DNA from: Arctopsyche grandis
Lineage: Eukaryota; Arthropoda; Insecta; Trichoptera; Hydropsychidae
Reading direction: 5' to 3'
DNA length: 64,000 nucleotides
Assembly: GCF_051622035.1 (NCBI RefSeq)
Contig: NC_135367.1
Coordinates: 28,660,001 to 28,724,000, forward strand
The notes under the pieces were generated by a model, which was not told the origin of the DNA, did no database searches, and saw only the letters and a list, made by a program, of their open reading frames with translations. Below, one piece after another: positions 45,746 to 56,950 of the stretch (the first letter of the stretch is position 1; each line of letters begins with the position of its first letter). A program made the position numbers and the translations under genes.

Positions 45746-46975
45746 TATTTATTTATTTTATTATTATAATTAATAACCAAAAAATGAATAAATAAAAAAA
45801 ATAACAAATTAATGACCAATATTAACTGACAGGTTGCCCCAATGCGTCACATTAGCCTTACAATTAAACAAGAACAGTTAAAAATTAACAATCATTCATC
45901 TAATTCAAATAAACTCACGTTGAATCTCATAAATATTTTATTTTAATTTTTATTTAATTACTATATATATGTAAATACATAAAAAATAATAAATAACAAA
46001 AATAAAAAAAATAACCAATGTGACCTAACAGATTGTTTTTGTGAGACTGTGTCACACTAGTCTCACAAAAAAAAACATAAACAAGAACAATAACAAATTA
46101 GAAATTGTTCATCTCATTCAAATAGACTCGTTTTGAATCTCATTAAACTGACCGGTTCATTAACATGAAAATCAAACCGGACAGCCTTTATAAGAGAGCA
46201 GACATTTTCACAACAATATGTTGAAAAAGTTGATGATAACGCAAAGCTCTACAGTATTCAGGTGCCCAAAATTTAAGCTCAGACAAAATTGAAGGGTTAT
46301 CAATACTTCCCTTTAATACTATCTTCGAGATTTTACTGACAAAATTGAGCATGCAACAGTTTTTTGTCATAATTTTGGGAAGAATATTCTTAAAAAGCTA
46401 ATGATGGTTTTAAACTATTGCACGGGTACATAAATAAAACAAAGAAAATAAACATTTAAGTTCAAATTTTCTTGGAAAACAATAATTATATATATGTACA
46501 TATGTATACTCTCACTACGGGCTCACTGTTGCATCCTATTATTCAAAACAAAGTTGTTATCGTAGGTCAAATTGATTGAAAAAATAAATCATAAATGAAA
46601 TTCATTTTTAATTGAAATAGTGTGTTCAAAACTAGAAGTCGTTATAGATAATCATCTTTTTGAGTGAATTAATGAAGGACAGTTGCCAATCAATACTAAA
46701 ATACACAAATAGTAGTTGTAAAACCATCACATCAACATCACCATTTTAAAGAAAAAGTGAATAAAAAAATATCAAGTAGTAATATTTCTCTAGCGCTGTA
46801 TATAAATTATTTATTGTTTTCCTAGGAAAAATCGTCAGTTTGTCTCTTTCCTTTTATTTGGATATTCACTTAAAAACTCAGTATTATTTCAATAATAAAT
46901 ACCTATGTTTGTAGCTATTATGAAATAAAAACGGCATGAAAAAAGTACGTTCTGAGAATTATCGTGAATGATTTT
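45746..46975. other. AT-rich intergenic DNA with diverged tail repeats
   Basis: 45830-45900 (GGTTGCCCCAATGCGTCACA) and 46020-46080 resemble the SINE-B/LINE tail. GTGAGACT...AGTCTCAC near 46036-46068 is an imperfect inverted repeat. No gene was seen. Confidence 0.35.
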
Positions 46976-46984
46976 CTAATTTGA

Positions 46985-47590
46985 AAAAAGTGGCAAAATG
47001 TCATAGAGTCTCTCCGGTCACTGATCAAAGGATAGATAAATTCTCGAAGATAGTGAGTCAAATCCTAGGACACTCATATTGGTCCACATGCGCATGTTCC
47101 GAAGCCAAGACAACTTTTTCCTGCCAATCCATTTTTTACCTTCTATTTTCCCCCATGGTTATCAAATGGAGAAATTCGTATTTTGGACCCCGTATCATGT
47201 GTCCAAAGTACTCCATCTTTCTCCGCTTGATGATAGAAACAAGTTCTCTGCCTCTCCCTATCATGCCGAGGACAGCTTCATTTGATATTTTTTTGGTCCA
47301 CGGGATCTTCAGTATACGCCTGTAGACCCACATCTCAGCTGATCATCCTGGTATTCAGAGTCCACATTTCACATCCATGGAGTAACACTGTCCAGACGTA
47401 GCTCTTCGCGAATCTCAAACGCGTATGAAAATTGAGATGCTTGTTTGTAAGCGCCGCCTTCATTTTGATAATTGCTGTTCTAGCCATCTCGATGCAGATT
47501 CTTAGATCTTCATCTGGGTCCATCTTTTCATTCAGCCAGGTACCCAGGTATTTGTACCCAGGTATGTACACATACAAATACATATGTATA
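46985..47590 (-). mobile_element. LINE reverse-transcriptase C-terminal remnant (second family)
   Basis: The minus strand encodes YKYLGTWLNEKMDPDEDLRI, then LRFAKSYVWTVLLHGCEMWTL, and in another frame MWVYRRILKIPWTKKISNEAVL and GHMIRGPKYEFL. This is the typical region after the RT domain of non-LTR elements, different from the RTE at 36074. It is frameshifted and truncated. Confidence 0.75.
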
Positions 47591-48348
47591 TTGCCATACA
47601 ATTTTAATTTAAATGAAATTCATCCAGCGATACTTATCTCAAAGTTAATCGGCCATTGTTGGCGATGAGAAGATCCTTGTTAGGATTATGTCAATAAAGT
47701 AAACATGAAAAGAGTCGACGGACGGACAAAAGGTGAACGCGCGTGTCGGCAGCTGCTAAGCCTGTGACAATAAGGGGCCATATGATTTTGTATCCCTGGC
47801 GCGAGATTCTTATCTCCAAGGATACAATGTAAAACGCGGTATAATACTCGCGGCACAAAGGTGACGTGGGGTGTCAGGCGTTGGGGTGGTGGGTGGTGGT
47901 GGCGGCTGTTTCCCACCCATCGCGGCTGATAAAGGAGATGAATGGGTACACAGACAAGCGTTTGTATTATTCTCTGAAAAATGCGCTTCAGCCGGCACCC
48001 AGCTGATGGATGCCTGAAAATCATGAAGCGGCAGGTAGTACCCTCCTCTGCCTCCGCTCCTGCACGATTTATTTACATAAATTATTTTCGCGTGCTCCTT
48101 TGGCAGGCAAAAATGTAAACAAAATATATCATGAGCTGGTCCTTCTGGGTCACTTGGACGAGGGTCTATAAATCAGGCGTAATTAAACATGTTTATATTT
48201 CAATATATCCGTTCATATAATATTAATTCATACTTGAGTGTGAATTGAAGTATAATACATATATGTATAATGAGTAACTAGAGTTGTACATATTGATTTC
48301 AACGGGTGATTTCGGAAAGGAATTGATACACTGATTAAGATAAAATTA
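47591..48348. other. intergenic, no gene seen
   Basis: 47680-48050 is GC-richer, with GGTGGTGGGTGG-type sequence; frames on - are Pro/His-rich by composition. No family was recognised. Confidence 0.35.
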
Positions 48349-48960
48349 TTTATAATTTATTTTATTTTATTTTTACATAGATATACCCTGTACCGGTCTC
48401 CGTGACGAGACAGAATGTTAAACGACAGAAAACGCAAATATCGGAAGGCAAAGATCGAAAATCGAAAGATCTTAAGTCGAAAAATCAAAAAAAAAAGGTG
48501 CGTGGTAAACGGTACATACTCACGTACGTACTCACTTAATTTGCGCGAGCAGGATACAACAAGAACAAGAGGAACAGGCTTTTCCTCCCGTATTAATGTG
48601 CGCGCGCAGAATACGGGAAGAAAAGCATGTTCCTCTTGTTCCTGTCGTATCCTGATCGCCCAAATTAAGTGAGTATGTACCGTTTACCATGCACCTTTTT
48701 TTTTTGATCTTTCGACTTAAGATCTTTCGATTTTCGATCTTTGCCTTCCGATATTTGCGTTTTCTGTCGTTTAACATTCTGTCTCGTCCCGTAGACCCAC
48801 AATGTACATATACCAGAAAAGCTTGACAGGAAGACCCCACTGCGCCTTCCTAGACAATTAATTACAAACAATGCAGATTTTTATTACATAAATCAATGTA
48901 TTACAAGATGCTGAAAAACATGAAAATAACAATTAATTATATAATTAATTAATTAAATTA
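48349..48960 (-). mobile_element. SINE-B tail split by foldback E1
   Basis: 48349-48387 (TTTATTTTTACATAGATATACC) and 48800-48960 (AAGCTTGACAGGAAGACCCC, TTACAAACAATGCAG) are continuous in the copy at 62705. The foldback lies exactly between them. Confidence 0.7.
48394..48797. mobile_element. foldback element E1, about 400 bp
   Basis: The ends are GGTCTCCGTGACGAGACAGA and TCTGTCTCGTCCCGTAGACC. The arms, about 190 bp each, match almost throughout (ATATCGGAAGGCAAAGATCG versus its complement near 48740). The centre is near 48600, in a GTGCGCGCGCAG tract. There is no transposase; class unknown. Confidence 0.85.
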
Positions 48961-49111
48961 AAAGGTAGAGTAAGAAAAAACAAAAAAGAAGACAGCTGGT
49001 GGTATTTTTCACAGGGGTGTGCTCATGTACAATGCCCTCCCTGAGTGCGTCTTATTCTTAAGAGGTGCGAGGTGACAACTATGTGAAGGACAGTGCTTAT
49101 AATTTTATCGG

Positions 49112-49563
49112 TCTCCCTCACGGGACCGAAAGTGAAACGCCCGAAAACGTAAATATCGGAAGGCAAAGATTGAAAATCGAAATAAAGGGTCTCTCCCCCC
49201 GTCGTACATACTCACTTAATTTGCGCGAGCAAGATACAACAGGAACAAGAGGAACAGGCTTTTCCTCTTGTTCCTGTTGTATCTTTTTCTTATTTTAATA
49301 GTGGCGGATGTCGCACGGCCGGCTGCACCGTGAGGGACGGCCTGCATGTTGCAGCTTATAAAGTATGCACCGTGCACAGACTCCAAAGGAGCTTTAAACA
49401 AGGCTGTATGACAAAAAAAAGAGAGATAATTTCACCGCATGCCACTCATATATATTATATATACATAGTACCGTTTATCATACACTCTTTTTTTATCTTT
49501 CGACTGAAGATTTTTCGATATTTGCGTTTTCGGGCGTTTCACTTTCGGTCCCGTAAAGTAGAC
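49112..49563. mobile_element. foldback element E3, carrying foreign sequence in its loop
   Basis: The ends are CTCCCTCACGGGACCGAAAG and CTTTCGGTCCCGTAAAGTAG. The inner hairpin AACAAGAGGAACAGGCTTTTCCTCTTGTT lies at 49240-49268. The right arm is separated from the left by about 200 bp of unrelated sequence, including a 100-bp duplicated segment. Confidence 0.7.
49292..49391. repeat. 100-bp duplicated segment, copy 1
   Basis: Reading by eye, identical to 50709-50808 from ATTTTAATAGTGGCGG to GACTCCAAAGGAG. It is GC-rich, with a TTATAAAG box. Confidence 0.9.
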
Positions 49564-49569
49564 CCAATT

Positions 49570-49754
49570 TCGAAAGAGACCCAATACGTATATGCTAAAC
49601 GTTTGTTTGTTCGTGACAGTTAATTTAATAAAAAAGACGAATGAATATTCAAATAAATTTATATTAAATAAAACTATTCAAATAAATTTAATAAAATGTT
49701 TACTATTACATTGATCATGTTTAAGTAGTTTATATTACAAATATCGAACGAAGC
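49570..49754 (+). mobile_element. Helitron-like element H, truncated copy
   Basis: GTTTGTTTGTTCGTGACAGT, AAAATGTTTACTATTA and GTTTATATTACAAATATCGA match 27870-28030. The 3' end is cut at GAACGAAGCC by a SINE-B fragment. Confidence 0.5.
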
Positions 49755-49758
49755 CTAT

Positions 49759-49882
49759 GACATCTATGGATTTTAGATTTGCACATAATGTTTACAAATT
49801 GTACATACAATAAATACAGAAGATTTGTGACAGCAGGTAGGATGATTTTTTTGCCAATTTTTAGGAATCGTTTCAATAATGA
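49759..49882 (-). mobile_element. SINE-B fragment
   Basis: ATCTATGGATTTTAGATTTG and AATACAGAAGATTTGTGACA, then TTTTTTTGCCAATTTTTAGG, match 57968 and 62705. Confidence 0.6.
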
Positions 49883-49904
49883 TGTGTATGTATATATTAT
49901 ATAT

Positions 49905-50346
49905 TGTTATGTACTTCGCTTTTCAATGTAGTCGACTAACCAGTAGGGATAAGACACACCATTGATTTGTGGCACACCTAATTTAATAAATAACACCATT
50001 TATTTGTAGCACACCTTAAACATTGACTAGCCAAAATTGTATGACACGTGTCTTCAACACTTCATTGTTTTAAAGAAGAGTATATAAACTCATTACTGTT
50101 GGAATTTAAGTTAGTCATCACCATCGAGACTCCGAGAGTCAACACATCAGCAGCAGAACAAAGTTAAATAGTGAAGCAAAGTTAAAGTGGAACATTTCTA
50201 CATATCTCATTTAAATTCTCCGTTCCATAATTAAATTCGACCAATATGATAAATGTAACGCTTTAATAATAATAAAGTAATCTTGATTAGTGAACCAAGT
50301 AGTTTTAAAAAAGAAAAATTATTTTATCTTTCATTGGAACGTGACA
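49905..50346 (+). mobile_element. solo LTR, probably Ty3/gypsy-like
   Basis: TGTTATGTACTTC to ACGTGACA, 442 bp, flanked by ATAT on both sides. A TATA box (AGTATATAAACTC) near 50090 and AATAAAG near 50271 give the + orientation. No internal region adjoins it. A partial copy lies at 51479. Confidence 0.7.
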
Positions 50347-50394
50347 ATATGTATGAATATATTTTTATTTTTCTTATCTCTCTGTATTTTCTCG

Positions 50395-50470
50395 ACCATT
50401 GAGGCACATTAGGGATTCCTGTAATGCCACAATGGTCCAAAATTAAACTTAAAATAAAATAAACATCAAT
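50395..50470 (+). repeat. family C LINE/SINE tail fragment
   Basis: CCATTGAGGCACATTAGGGA and CCTGTAATGCCACAATGGTC are the inverted equivalents of 33185-33240. Confidence 0.55.
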
Positions 50471-50708
50471 TAAAATTCTAATCTACCGTATTTAGAAACG
50501 GAACCCAAATAGGCACTGAGATTAAAATACTGAATCCACATGCGCCAAACTAAGCAGCGAAAGCCATCTTCCCCGGCAATAATTCAGCAAATTAACCATC
50601 TCCAAAGTAAAACCAAGATACATCGGAGTCCTTCAGCGAGGATGTGCATCTGTAAATTTTCCTCGGTGGCATTATCCTCGCCCTGGCAGTTTTCCGGCAC
50701 TCGTTCCA

Positions 50709-50808
50709 ATTTTAATAGTGGCGGATGTCGCACGGCCGGCTGCACCGTGAGGGACGGCCTGCATGTTGCAGCTTATAAAGTATGCACCGTGCACAGACTC
50801 CAAAGGAG
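50709..50808. repeat. 100-bp duplicated segment, copy 2
   Basis: Direct repeat of 49292-49391 with different flanks on both sides. Confidence 0.9.
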
Positions 50809-51365
50809 ACTCTGCTATTGTCTTGTTTGAACCGAGACGGTTGCATTGGCCTGCATAGACATATCTCCTCACCTCCCCTTACTCCAACTTCAACCCCCTC
50901 AGTCGTGCACGTTCACCTTCCGGTTTTCCGCGGCGGAAAACCTCAATCGTTCAATGCACACGTTTTCATACAGATGCAACAAAAAAGCTCGTCCTTACAA
51001 TGCTAGAAGTGTGGCGTTTTTACAAATCGATGTGTGGCGTTAAAAATGAAAATTTCATATAATATTTTCAATGTCGAGAAAAATTTACTTCGAAATTTAT
51101 CTCTCTAGCTTGCATCAGTTCAAAGAAAGTATGGAAAATCGAATACTATTAAACGAGTTATTTAGTATTTGTTGATTTTTTTTCCAAAAACTGGATCTGA
51201 AACAAGATTGCTGAAAATGTTCATCCATTCCCTATTTATAGCTTAAAAATTTCAATGAAATGGATTTCAATTTTGGTAAAACTCAACCAGTGGATAAAAT
51301 AACCGATTTAAACCCCCTACACATAAACTCGTAAAAATAAACGATTACATAAAATGTATGTATTT
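50809..51365. other. intergenic, no gene seen
   Basis: No supported frames or repeat-family matches. Confidence 0.35.
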
Positions 51366-51478
51366 TTTTACTAGCCTCTTATTATCTCGCTGACAATTTT
51401 TTCGTCTGACGATATTTGGGTTCTTATCCGATCATTTTCAAACTTTGCCATTTTGTTCGGTTTTGTCATCAATATAAT
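51366..51478 (+). repeat. family A interspersed repeat, partial copy
   Basis: TTTTTCGTCTGACGATATTT and TTATCCGATCATTTTCAAAC, then GGTTTTGTCATCAATATAA. It ends at the same CATCAATAT point as the copy at 27491. Confidence 0.7.
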
Positions 51479-51854
51479 TTCATTTAAATTATCAGTTCCA
51501 TAATTAAATTCTACCAATAAGATAAATGTAACGTAATAATAATAATAAAAAAAATCTTGGTTAGTTAACCAAGTAGTTTTAAAGAACAATACAAGTGACA
51601 ACGCTTGTTAAACGTCAGGCAAGTCTACGCGCCCCGTTTTTAAAACGCGTTGTATACGATATTTTATCTCCAACGTAATAGCAGACGATACATTAACGTA
51701 TATTGATGACCAAAATGAGCAATATGGCAAAGTATGAAAACGATCGGATAAGAGATAAGAGATATAAAAAATTACCACTAACAAGAAAACCATGTGAAAT
51801 GCAAAGGAGATATGTAAAAAGAAAAATTATTTAATATTTCATTAAAACGTGACA
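51479..51854 (+). mobile_element. LTR fragment interrupted by a family A copy
   Basis: 51479-51590 and 51818-51854 match the 3' part of the solo LTR at 49905 (CCATAATTAAATTCTACC; AACCAAGTAGTTTTAAA; TTTCATTAAAACGTGACA). A family A copy in reverse orientation lies between them. Confidence 0.65.
51605..51817 (-). repeat. family A interspersed repeat, nested in LTR
   Basis: The plus strand reads GAAAACGATCGGATAAGAGA and GAAATGCAAAGGAGATATGT, the reverse complement of the family A 5' part. Confidence 0.7.
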
Positions 51855-52450
51855 ATGTATGCATATGTATATAAAATCGCAGCTGAATGAACCGCTCTGA
51901 ATGTGCCAATTTAAATTTAAATGCGTTCAGTCATCTGCCATGTCTGCATGTACACATGATGCTATTCATCGTGAAAGTGCAAATACTATTCGATAAGAAG
52001 TCGTTGCTAAAATTTCGCAGAATTAGTTAGAAACGTTACCGTTGTCGCATTTCGAAATAATTACGTGTTTTCATCGCCAACGTGCAAGTTTGTAAATAGC
52101 GAAAGCACTACTGGCGTATTTATAGCCAAGCTTTGCGACCTTTGAGCGGGAATTCATCTGCACGTGCATCCGCTGCACGTGTACCAGAGACGGTGCAGAT
52201 AATGTGACAATATGCAAATTTCAATTAGGAAAAACGACACGTGGAGAAGTCGTCGTCGTCGACTTAACGAGGTATCTCTCGGTACATATATATATATGTA
52301 TTTTACAAAATAGCGAGCGAATATATCGTTCGAATTGCATATGAGCCGTAGGAGCTTAGCAACTGCATCAATGCAATTAATTCAACGAAATCGAATTTGA
52401 TGTGGATTTTTTACTGAATTTCACGACCATTAGTTAACAAAATATTGAAT
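51855..52450. other. intergenic, no gene seen
   Basis: A mixed-composition stretch with CGTCGTCGTCGAC near 52250 and no recognised family. Confidence 0.35.
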
Positions 52451-52452
52451 TT

Positions 52453-52834
52453 TAACCAGCAACATAGACTAGTGGTTAGCATATAATGCTTTTGAACAGA
52501 GTGGTCACGGGTTTGAGTACTACCAGTCTTACTTACCACGAGTCTAACTAGTGGTTAGCATATGATGCTGCTAGTTAGACCATAGTTTGTGAATCCAGGT
52601 CGATTGTTACCTATCAGAGTATAAATTCTTGTATTGGATCGTATTGTATAAAAAACTTGCAATGATACTTTGCAACTTTTGATAATAGACGTCGTGTATA
52701 ATGTAAAATTATATAATAATTATGTATTTATATATAATTTGGTATTTCTTGATCTGTATAATACACTCATCGAATTGGAGTGATCTGTTAGACAAGTGTA
52801 CATGATTGATTGAATGAAATAAAAATAAAAATAT
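52453..52834 (+). mobile_element. tRNA-derived SINE, fullest + copy
   Basis: The head is ACTAGTGGTTAGCATATAAT (A box) and GGTCACGGGTTTGAGT (B box). A partial second head (CTAACTAGTGGTTAGCATAT at 52545) follows, then the central domain CCAGGTCGATTGTTACCTATCAGAG, 52596-52620. The tail is GATTGATTGAATGAAATAAA. The doubled head is unusual. Confidence 0.75.
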
Positions 52835-53029
52835 TAACATTTAATATATAATACCGCCAAGAATATATAAATTTATTTTCGAAGTATCTATAGATTTGTT
52901 AGAGTGCCTTTTTAATGAGAAATATAATCGTGGGCTTGTAATGTAAATGGAAAGACTACGAGTATTAGCCATATCTCTTCCCTACTCCTTTCTTTTAGCA
53001 AATTTTTAAATATTTGGGTACAATTCCCT

Positions 53030-53360
53030 TGAACTTCAGACAACTTCTCATTAATTCGTTTTATTCTCCAGCTTCTACGTGGCAATACGTCATGCCAGTC
53101 GTTGCTGGAACAGTTGGGACTTTATGTCCCTGGTAATTATGTGCGTGGTAGATATCACTATTTGATAGATGGACCTCCTGCCCGCACAGTTCTTCATCGA
53201 ATGGTTTCTATTCCAAGAGCTACATATCTGACTTCTCGATGAAAACGTTGATACTGAGCCTGAATTCGATATTTTTCACCTAAGTGAGCGTAAATTATCG
53301 GAGATTATTTTAACCTATTTGTCTGATAGACTGCGCTCATCATTATTTTCATAATTGAAC
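53030..53360 (+). mobile_element. LINE ORF2 C-terminal remnant
   Basis: The translation includes LLEQLGLYVPGNYVRGRYHY, then LIDGPPARTVLHRMVSIPRA. This resembles the C-terminal region of some LINE ORF2 proteins. It then decays into other frames. Confidence 0.45.
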
Positions 53361-53539
53361 ATGATGTATGAGTAAAATTTTGATCTTCTCTCTTTCATTT
53401 GGACCTCCCAGGGATTTTTTTGTATTTGCAGCTGAATCTTATATAAGTATATTGGTACTGGCTGTAGATGCAAAACATTCCCAACTTTGTATTTTATTAT
53501 TAGATGTTTTAATTTTATCTGCTATTTTTTTATGATTAT

Positions 53540-53810
53540 GTTTAAATAAAATCACAGTGAGGCCTAAATGAAAGTGAGTAGATTAAGATTCCACTCATAT
53601 GTACATCACATTCAAATTAAGAAAATAATGATGAACCAAACAAATATGTATGTTAGAATAATATACGCTCACCAAGGTGGAAAATATCCCATTAAGGCAC
53701 AGCAGCAACGATTTAATTGAGAAGTCGAATAGCTCTTGTAATAGGAGCCATTCGAAAAAGAAGGTGAATTGTAAAATATATATGGATCGACTTCTTTGAT
53801 ACATTATTAT
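53540..53810 (-). mobile_element. LINE ORF2 C-terminal remnant (family C)
   Basis: The minus strand includes FFRMAPITRAIRLLN and WDIFHLGERI. It is followed by the same 3' sequence as 33510-33605 (GATTAAGATTCCACTCAT on +). It converges on the + fragment at 53030. Confidence 0.5.
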
Positions 53811-54371
53811 CTAATTTGTTTAAGTACCATATACGTGTAGACTGGATTAAATATAATCCAATTTAACTTTAATCACAGACTTATTCCCAGTATGAAATAG
53901 CCGCTCGTACAAAAACGTACCAGTGCGATCGTATTTTACTCGTAGGTAGCAAGTTAGTCAGTACTTTATCGTTTTGATAGTGGCGTTGCGATAGTGCCAG
54001 GACACGTCGCTTGCTCCGTATCCTCGTTACATCCTGCAGGATTTTAGGTGTGGACGCAAGGAGAATAATACATTCTGGGGACTGGGATCTTGTGTCGAGA
54101 CCCAGACGACGCTAAATCTGGAATCTCGTGACTATGCGGCCATAAAACAATACAACTTTATATTTATGTATGTACATACCACACGTATAAATCCAACGTT
54201 GAAACCATCTACCAAAGCTCACTTTTGCACGCTTTCGACCAAAAGTGAAAAAAAGTGCTTTCGCGAATCGTAAGCTTGCCGGTCACGAAACTCTTCTGAC
54301 GTTGTCTGTAGTTCTGAATGAAATAAATGCGATTTAATTTTAGTATGAAAATGCTTCATTGACCATATGCT
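53811..54371. other. intergenic, no gene seen
   Basis: 53880-54300 is GC-richer, with no recognised family or frame. Confidence 0.3.
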
Positions 54372-54868
54372 CCAAATAATACAAAATAAATCCCTAAAAA
54401 TAGTTTATAACGCACCCATATATCCTAACTTGAAAAAACTACATGCCATAAATAATATTCCGTTAGTTACAGACATTACTAAAAAACTAGTAGATTCTAT
54501 AACCGAGTTACTAATAACTATAATTACACACTTGTGAAGAGTCTCGGTGATTACAACAAAATGTCTATACCCTTCAGGTATACACACAGAATACCTAAAC
54601 AAAATCTGCTTTAGATCGTCGACTTAGAGTCTTTAATTAATATTATGTATTAGATGTATTATGAGCATTTATAAGAATTTTAAATAGGTTTTGGGGCTCT
54701 TTTTTCTATTATGCTGTTCATTAACATTAGAATAATATAAGATACTCTGATTACTAACAAAATTAAATTAAAATTGTAAAATAAAAAATGATCAGTAGAT
54801 CAGTAGCTATTAAAATAGATATAAGATGCGCTGTGAACATAATTTAGTAATAATAAAAAGCAATTAAA
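54372..54868 (+). mobile_element. Jockey-like LINE 3' end with coding remnant
   Basis: The translation IIQNKSLKIVYNAPIYPNLK, then INNIPLVTDITKKLVDSITE, is the C-terminal region also present (reversed) at 9597. The 3' UTR follows and ends GTGAACATAATTTAGTAATA. Confidence 0.75.
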
Positions 54869-55111
54869 AATCAAAATTTATTTATCTTCTTGAAAATTTC
54901 GTCATCCCATGTATCCCACGGATTTTTAACATGGTGCTAACATTGGATTTTGAAAAAAAATCTTCACAGTACAGTGAATTGTTTTTATGGTAACGTTACT
55001 TTTGCAACAGAAAATTTTTACTCGAAAATTAAGTGGAACAGTTAGAAAACCCCATCTATTCTCACCCTCTCTCTCCTTAAGAATTATCTCACAAACCTGA
55101 CATGTTTCGGG

Positions 55112-55490
55112 TCTACGTGACGAGACAGAATGTTAAATTACAGAAAACACAAATATCGGAAGGCAAAGATCGAAAATCGAAAGAACCTAAGTCGAAAGAT
55201 CAAAAAAAAAATGGTGCATGGTAAACGGTACATACTCACGTATGTACATACTCACTTAATTTGCGCGAGCAGGATACTCAGGATATTCTGCGCGCGCACA
55301 TTAATACGGGAGGAAAAGCCTGTTCCTCTTGTTCCTGTTTTATCCTGCTCGCGCAAATTAAGTGAGTATGTACCTTTTACCATGCACCAATTTTTTTTGA
55401 ACTTTCGACTTAAGATCTTTCGATTTTCGATCTTTGCCTTCCGATATTTGCGTTTTCTGTAATTTAACATTCTGTCTCGCCACATAACCG
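55112..55490. mobile_element. foldback element E2, about 380 bp
   Basis: TCTACGTGACGAGACAGAAT at the left pairs with ATTCTGTCTCGCCACATAAC at the right. The arms match E1, and the centre is near 55300 (GCGCGCGCACATTAATACGG). Both halves contain ACTTAATTTGCGCGAGCAGG or its complement. Confidence 0.85.
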
Positions 55491-56074
55491 GTAAGTATCA
55501 TAGATCTTATCAAACGAGTTAAAAATGTTGATTTTTTTTCTTTTAAAATGTAAATACAATTTTGAGTTTTAATAATTAATCTTCATTCATCATATGCACT
55601 GTATAAAAAGTAATAAAGTACGAAAATTACCGATGTACGTGATTGATAGAACGGTTAATGAATTATTTTTAACGTTTTAAGGTATGCGCGATTAAAAGTC
55701 CTTGCATTTGAAATAAATTAAATCCAAAAATGTAATCTACCATCTACACTTGGACTTGGCTCACTTTTCCGCTCGCGGTCTCGTGTAACATTATATTAAA
55801 ACGTTGTGTTTTCATTTGAAATTGTAAATGTTTCATGCTGATAACGCATGCAATAATTGGGTCATTGCGTGCAAATATGCACCGAAAATTTTACTTCGAG
55901 CTTGTTTTAATTTTATTATTGTTAATGCGAAGGCTATATATTACTAAATTTGTACGGCTAAATATAAATCATGCAACGATTGGAAACCTTGTACATAATT
56001 ATAAAAATATATAAATGTACAATAGCACATTCATCAATCGCTTATATTTATATTTTTACTGCAAGGTTTTTATA
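55491..56074. other. intergenic, no gene seen
   Basis: AT-rich, no recognised feature. Confidence 0.35.
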
Positions 56075-56285
56075 AGTTTCACTTCGCCAATTGGTCAAAA
56101 AAACTTCCTACATTCTTCCAATCACTTTGAAACTTTGCCATTTGAGGTTTGGCCGTCAATAGAGATTTCAATCGGGTCCATTAAGTCGATGGTGAAATAT
56201 AGCTCATCCACTGTCAATAGCCAGTAGCCTTGTTTGTCTGACTTTCCACCCCCCACTTGTTTTGCCAGATTTTAATTCATTAACC
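56075..56285 (+). repeat. family A interspersed repeat, diverged copy
   Basis: TTTGAAACTTTGCCATTTGA, GGTTTGGCCGTCAATA and CCAGATTTTAATTCATTAA follow the family A order, with many changes. Confidence 0.5.
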
Positions 56286-56607
56286 GCTTAGCTGCCCAAA
56301 GCGCCTTAAGGCGCAAACAGCCGTATCTATTATACCCTCAGCGCGTCGGCTAGGCGTCTAAGTGGTTAAACGCCTATAAATTTATCTTTTTACACTATAT
56401 ATTATAAATTTGCATTGTCGGCTCTCATTATCTCTCATATATATTTTTACTTCACTAATAGGTTATGTGATGAATAATAATAAATATGTTTTTATATAAT
56501 TGAAATGGTGAAATGGCGAAAACATACATATGCATAACCTCAAATTTGTAAATCAATCTAGTTCTACAGCTTCTGATTGCTGTTATTAGTTTCAATTTTA
56601 TACAGCA

Positions 56608-56950
56608 CTAGCTGTATTACCCGGCTTCGCTTAGTATTTATAATATAAACCGCTTAAACATGACTTATCTAATAGTAAACATTTTATTAAATTTATTTGA
56701 ATACTCATTTGTTTTTTTTTATTAAATTGACTGTCACGGACAAACAAACATATATAGTAAGTCTCTTTCGAAATTATATGTATATACCAGAATCCAGCGC
56801 CTGCGCCCCCTTAGCGAAGGTGGCTTCGCCCTCGGCGCCTTCGCCCCCGGGGACTTTAAATCCTTTGAATCGAAAAAAAAACTACGAACCAACGAACGAA
56901 ACATGCATACATACATATATACAAAGTCTCTTTCCAAATAATATATTAGA
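56608..56950 (-). mobile_element. Helitron-like element H copy
   Basis: The plus strand starts CTAGCTGTATTACCCGGCTT and ends AAATAATATATTAGA, the reversed termini of the 27630 copy. The GC-rich GGCTTCGCCCTC block lies at 56790-56860. Confidence 0.55.

Noticed and set aside
47335-47601. Candidate host gene encoding an 88-residue protein
   Set aside because: The sequence YKYLGTWLNEKMDPDED..GCEMWTL is the C-terminal part of a LINE reverse transcriptase, broken by a frame change.
48415-48840. Basic Lys/Arg-rich frames on both strands
   Set aside because: They arise from the arms of foldback E1, which give similar peptides on each strand by symmetry.
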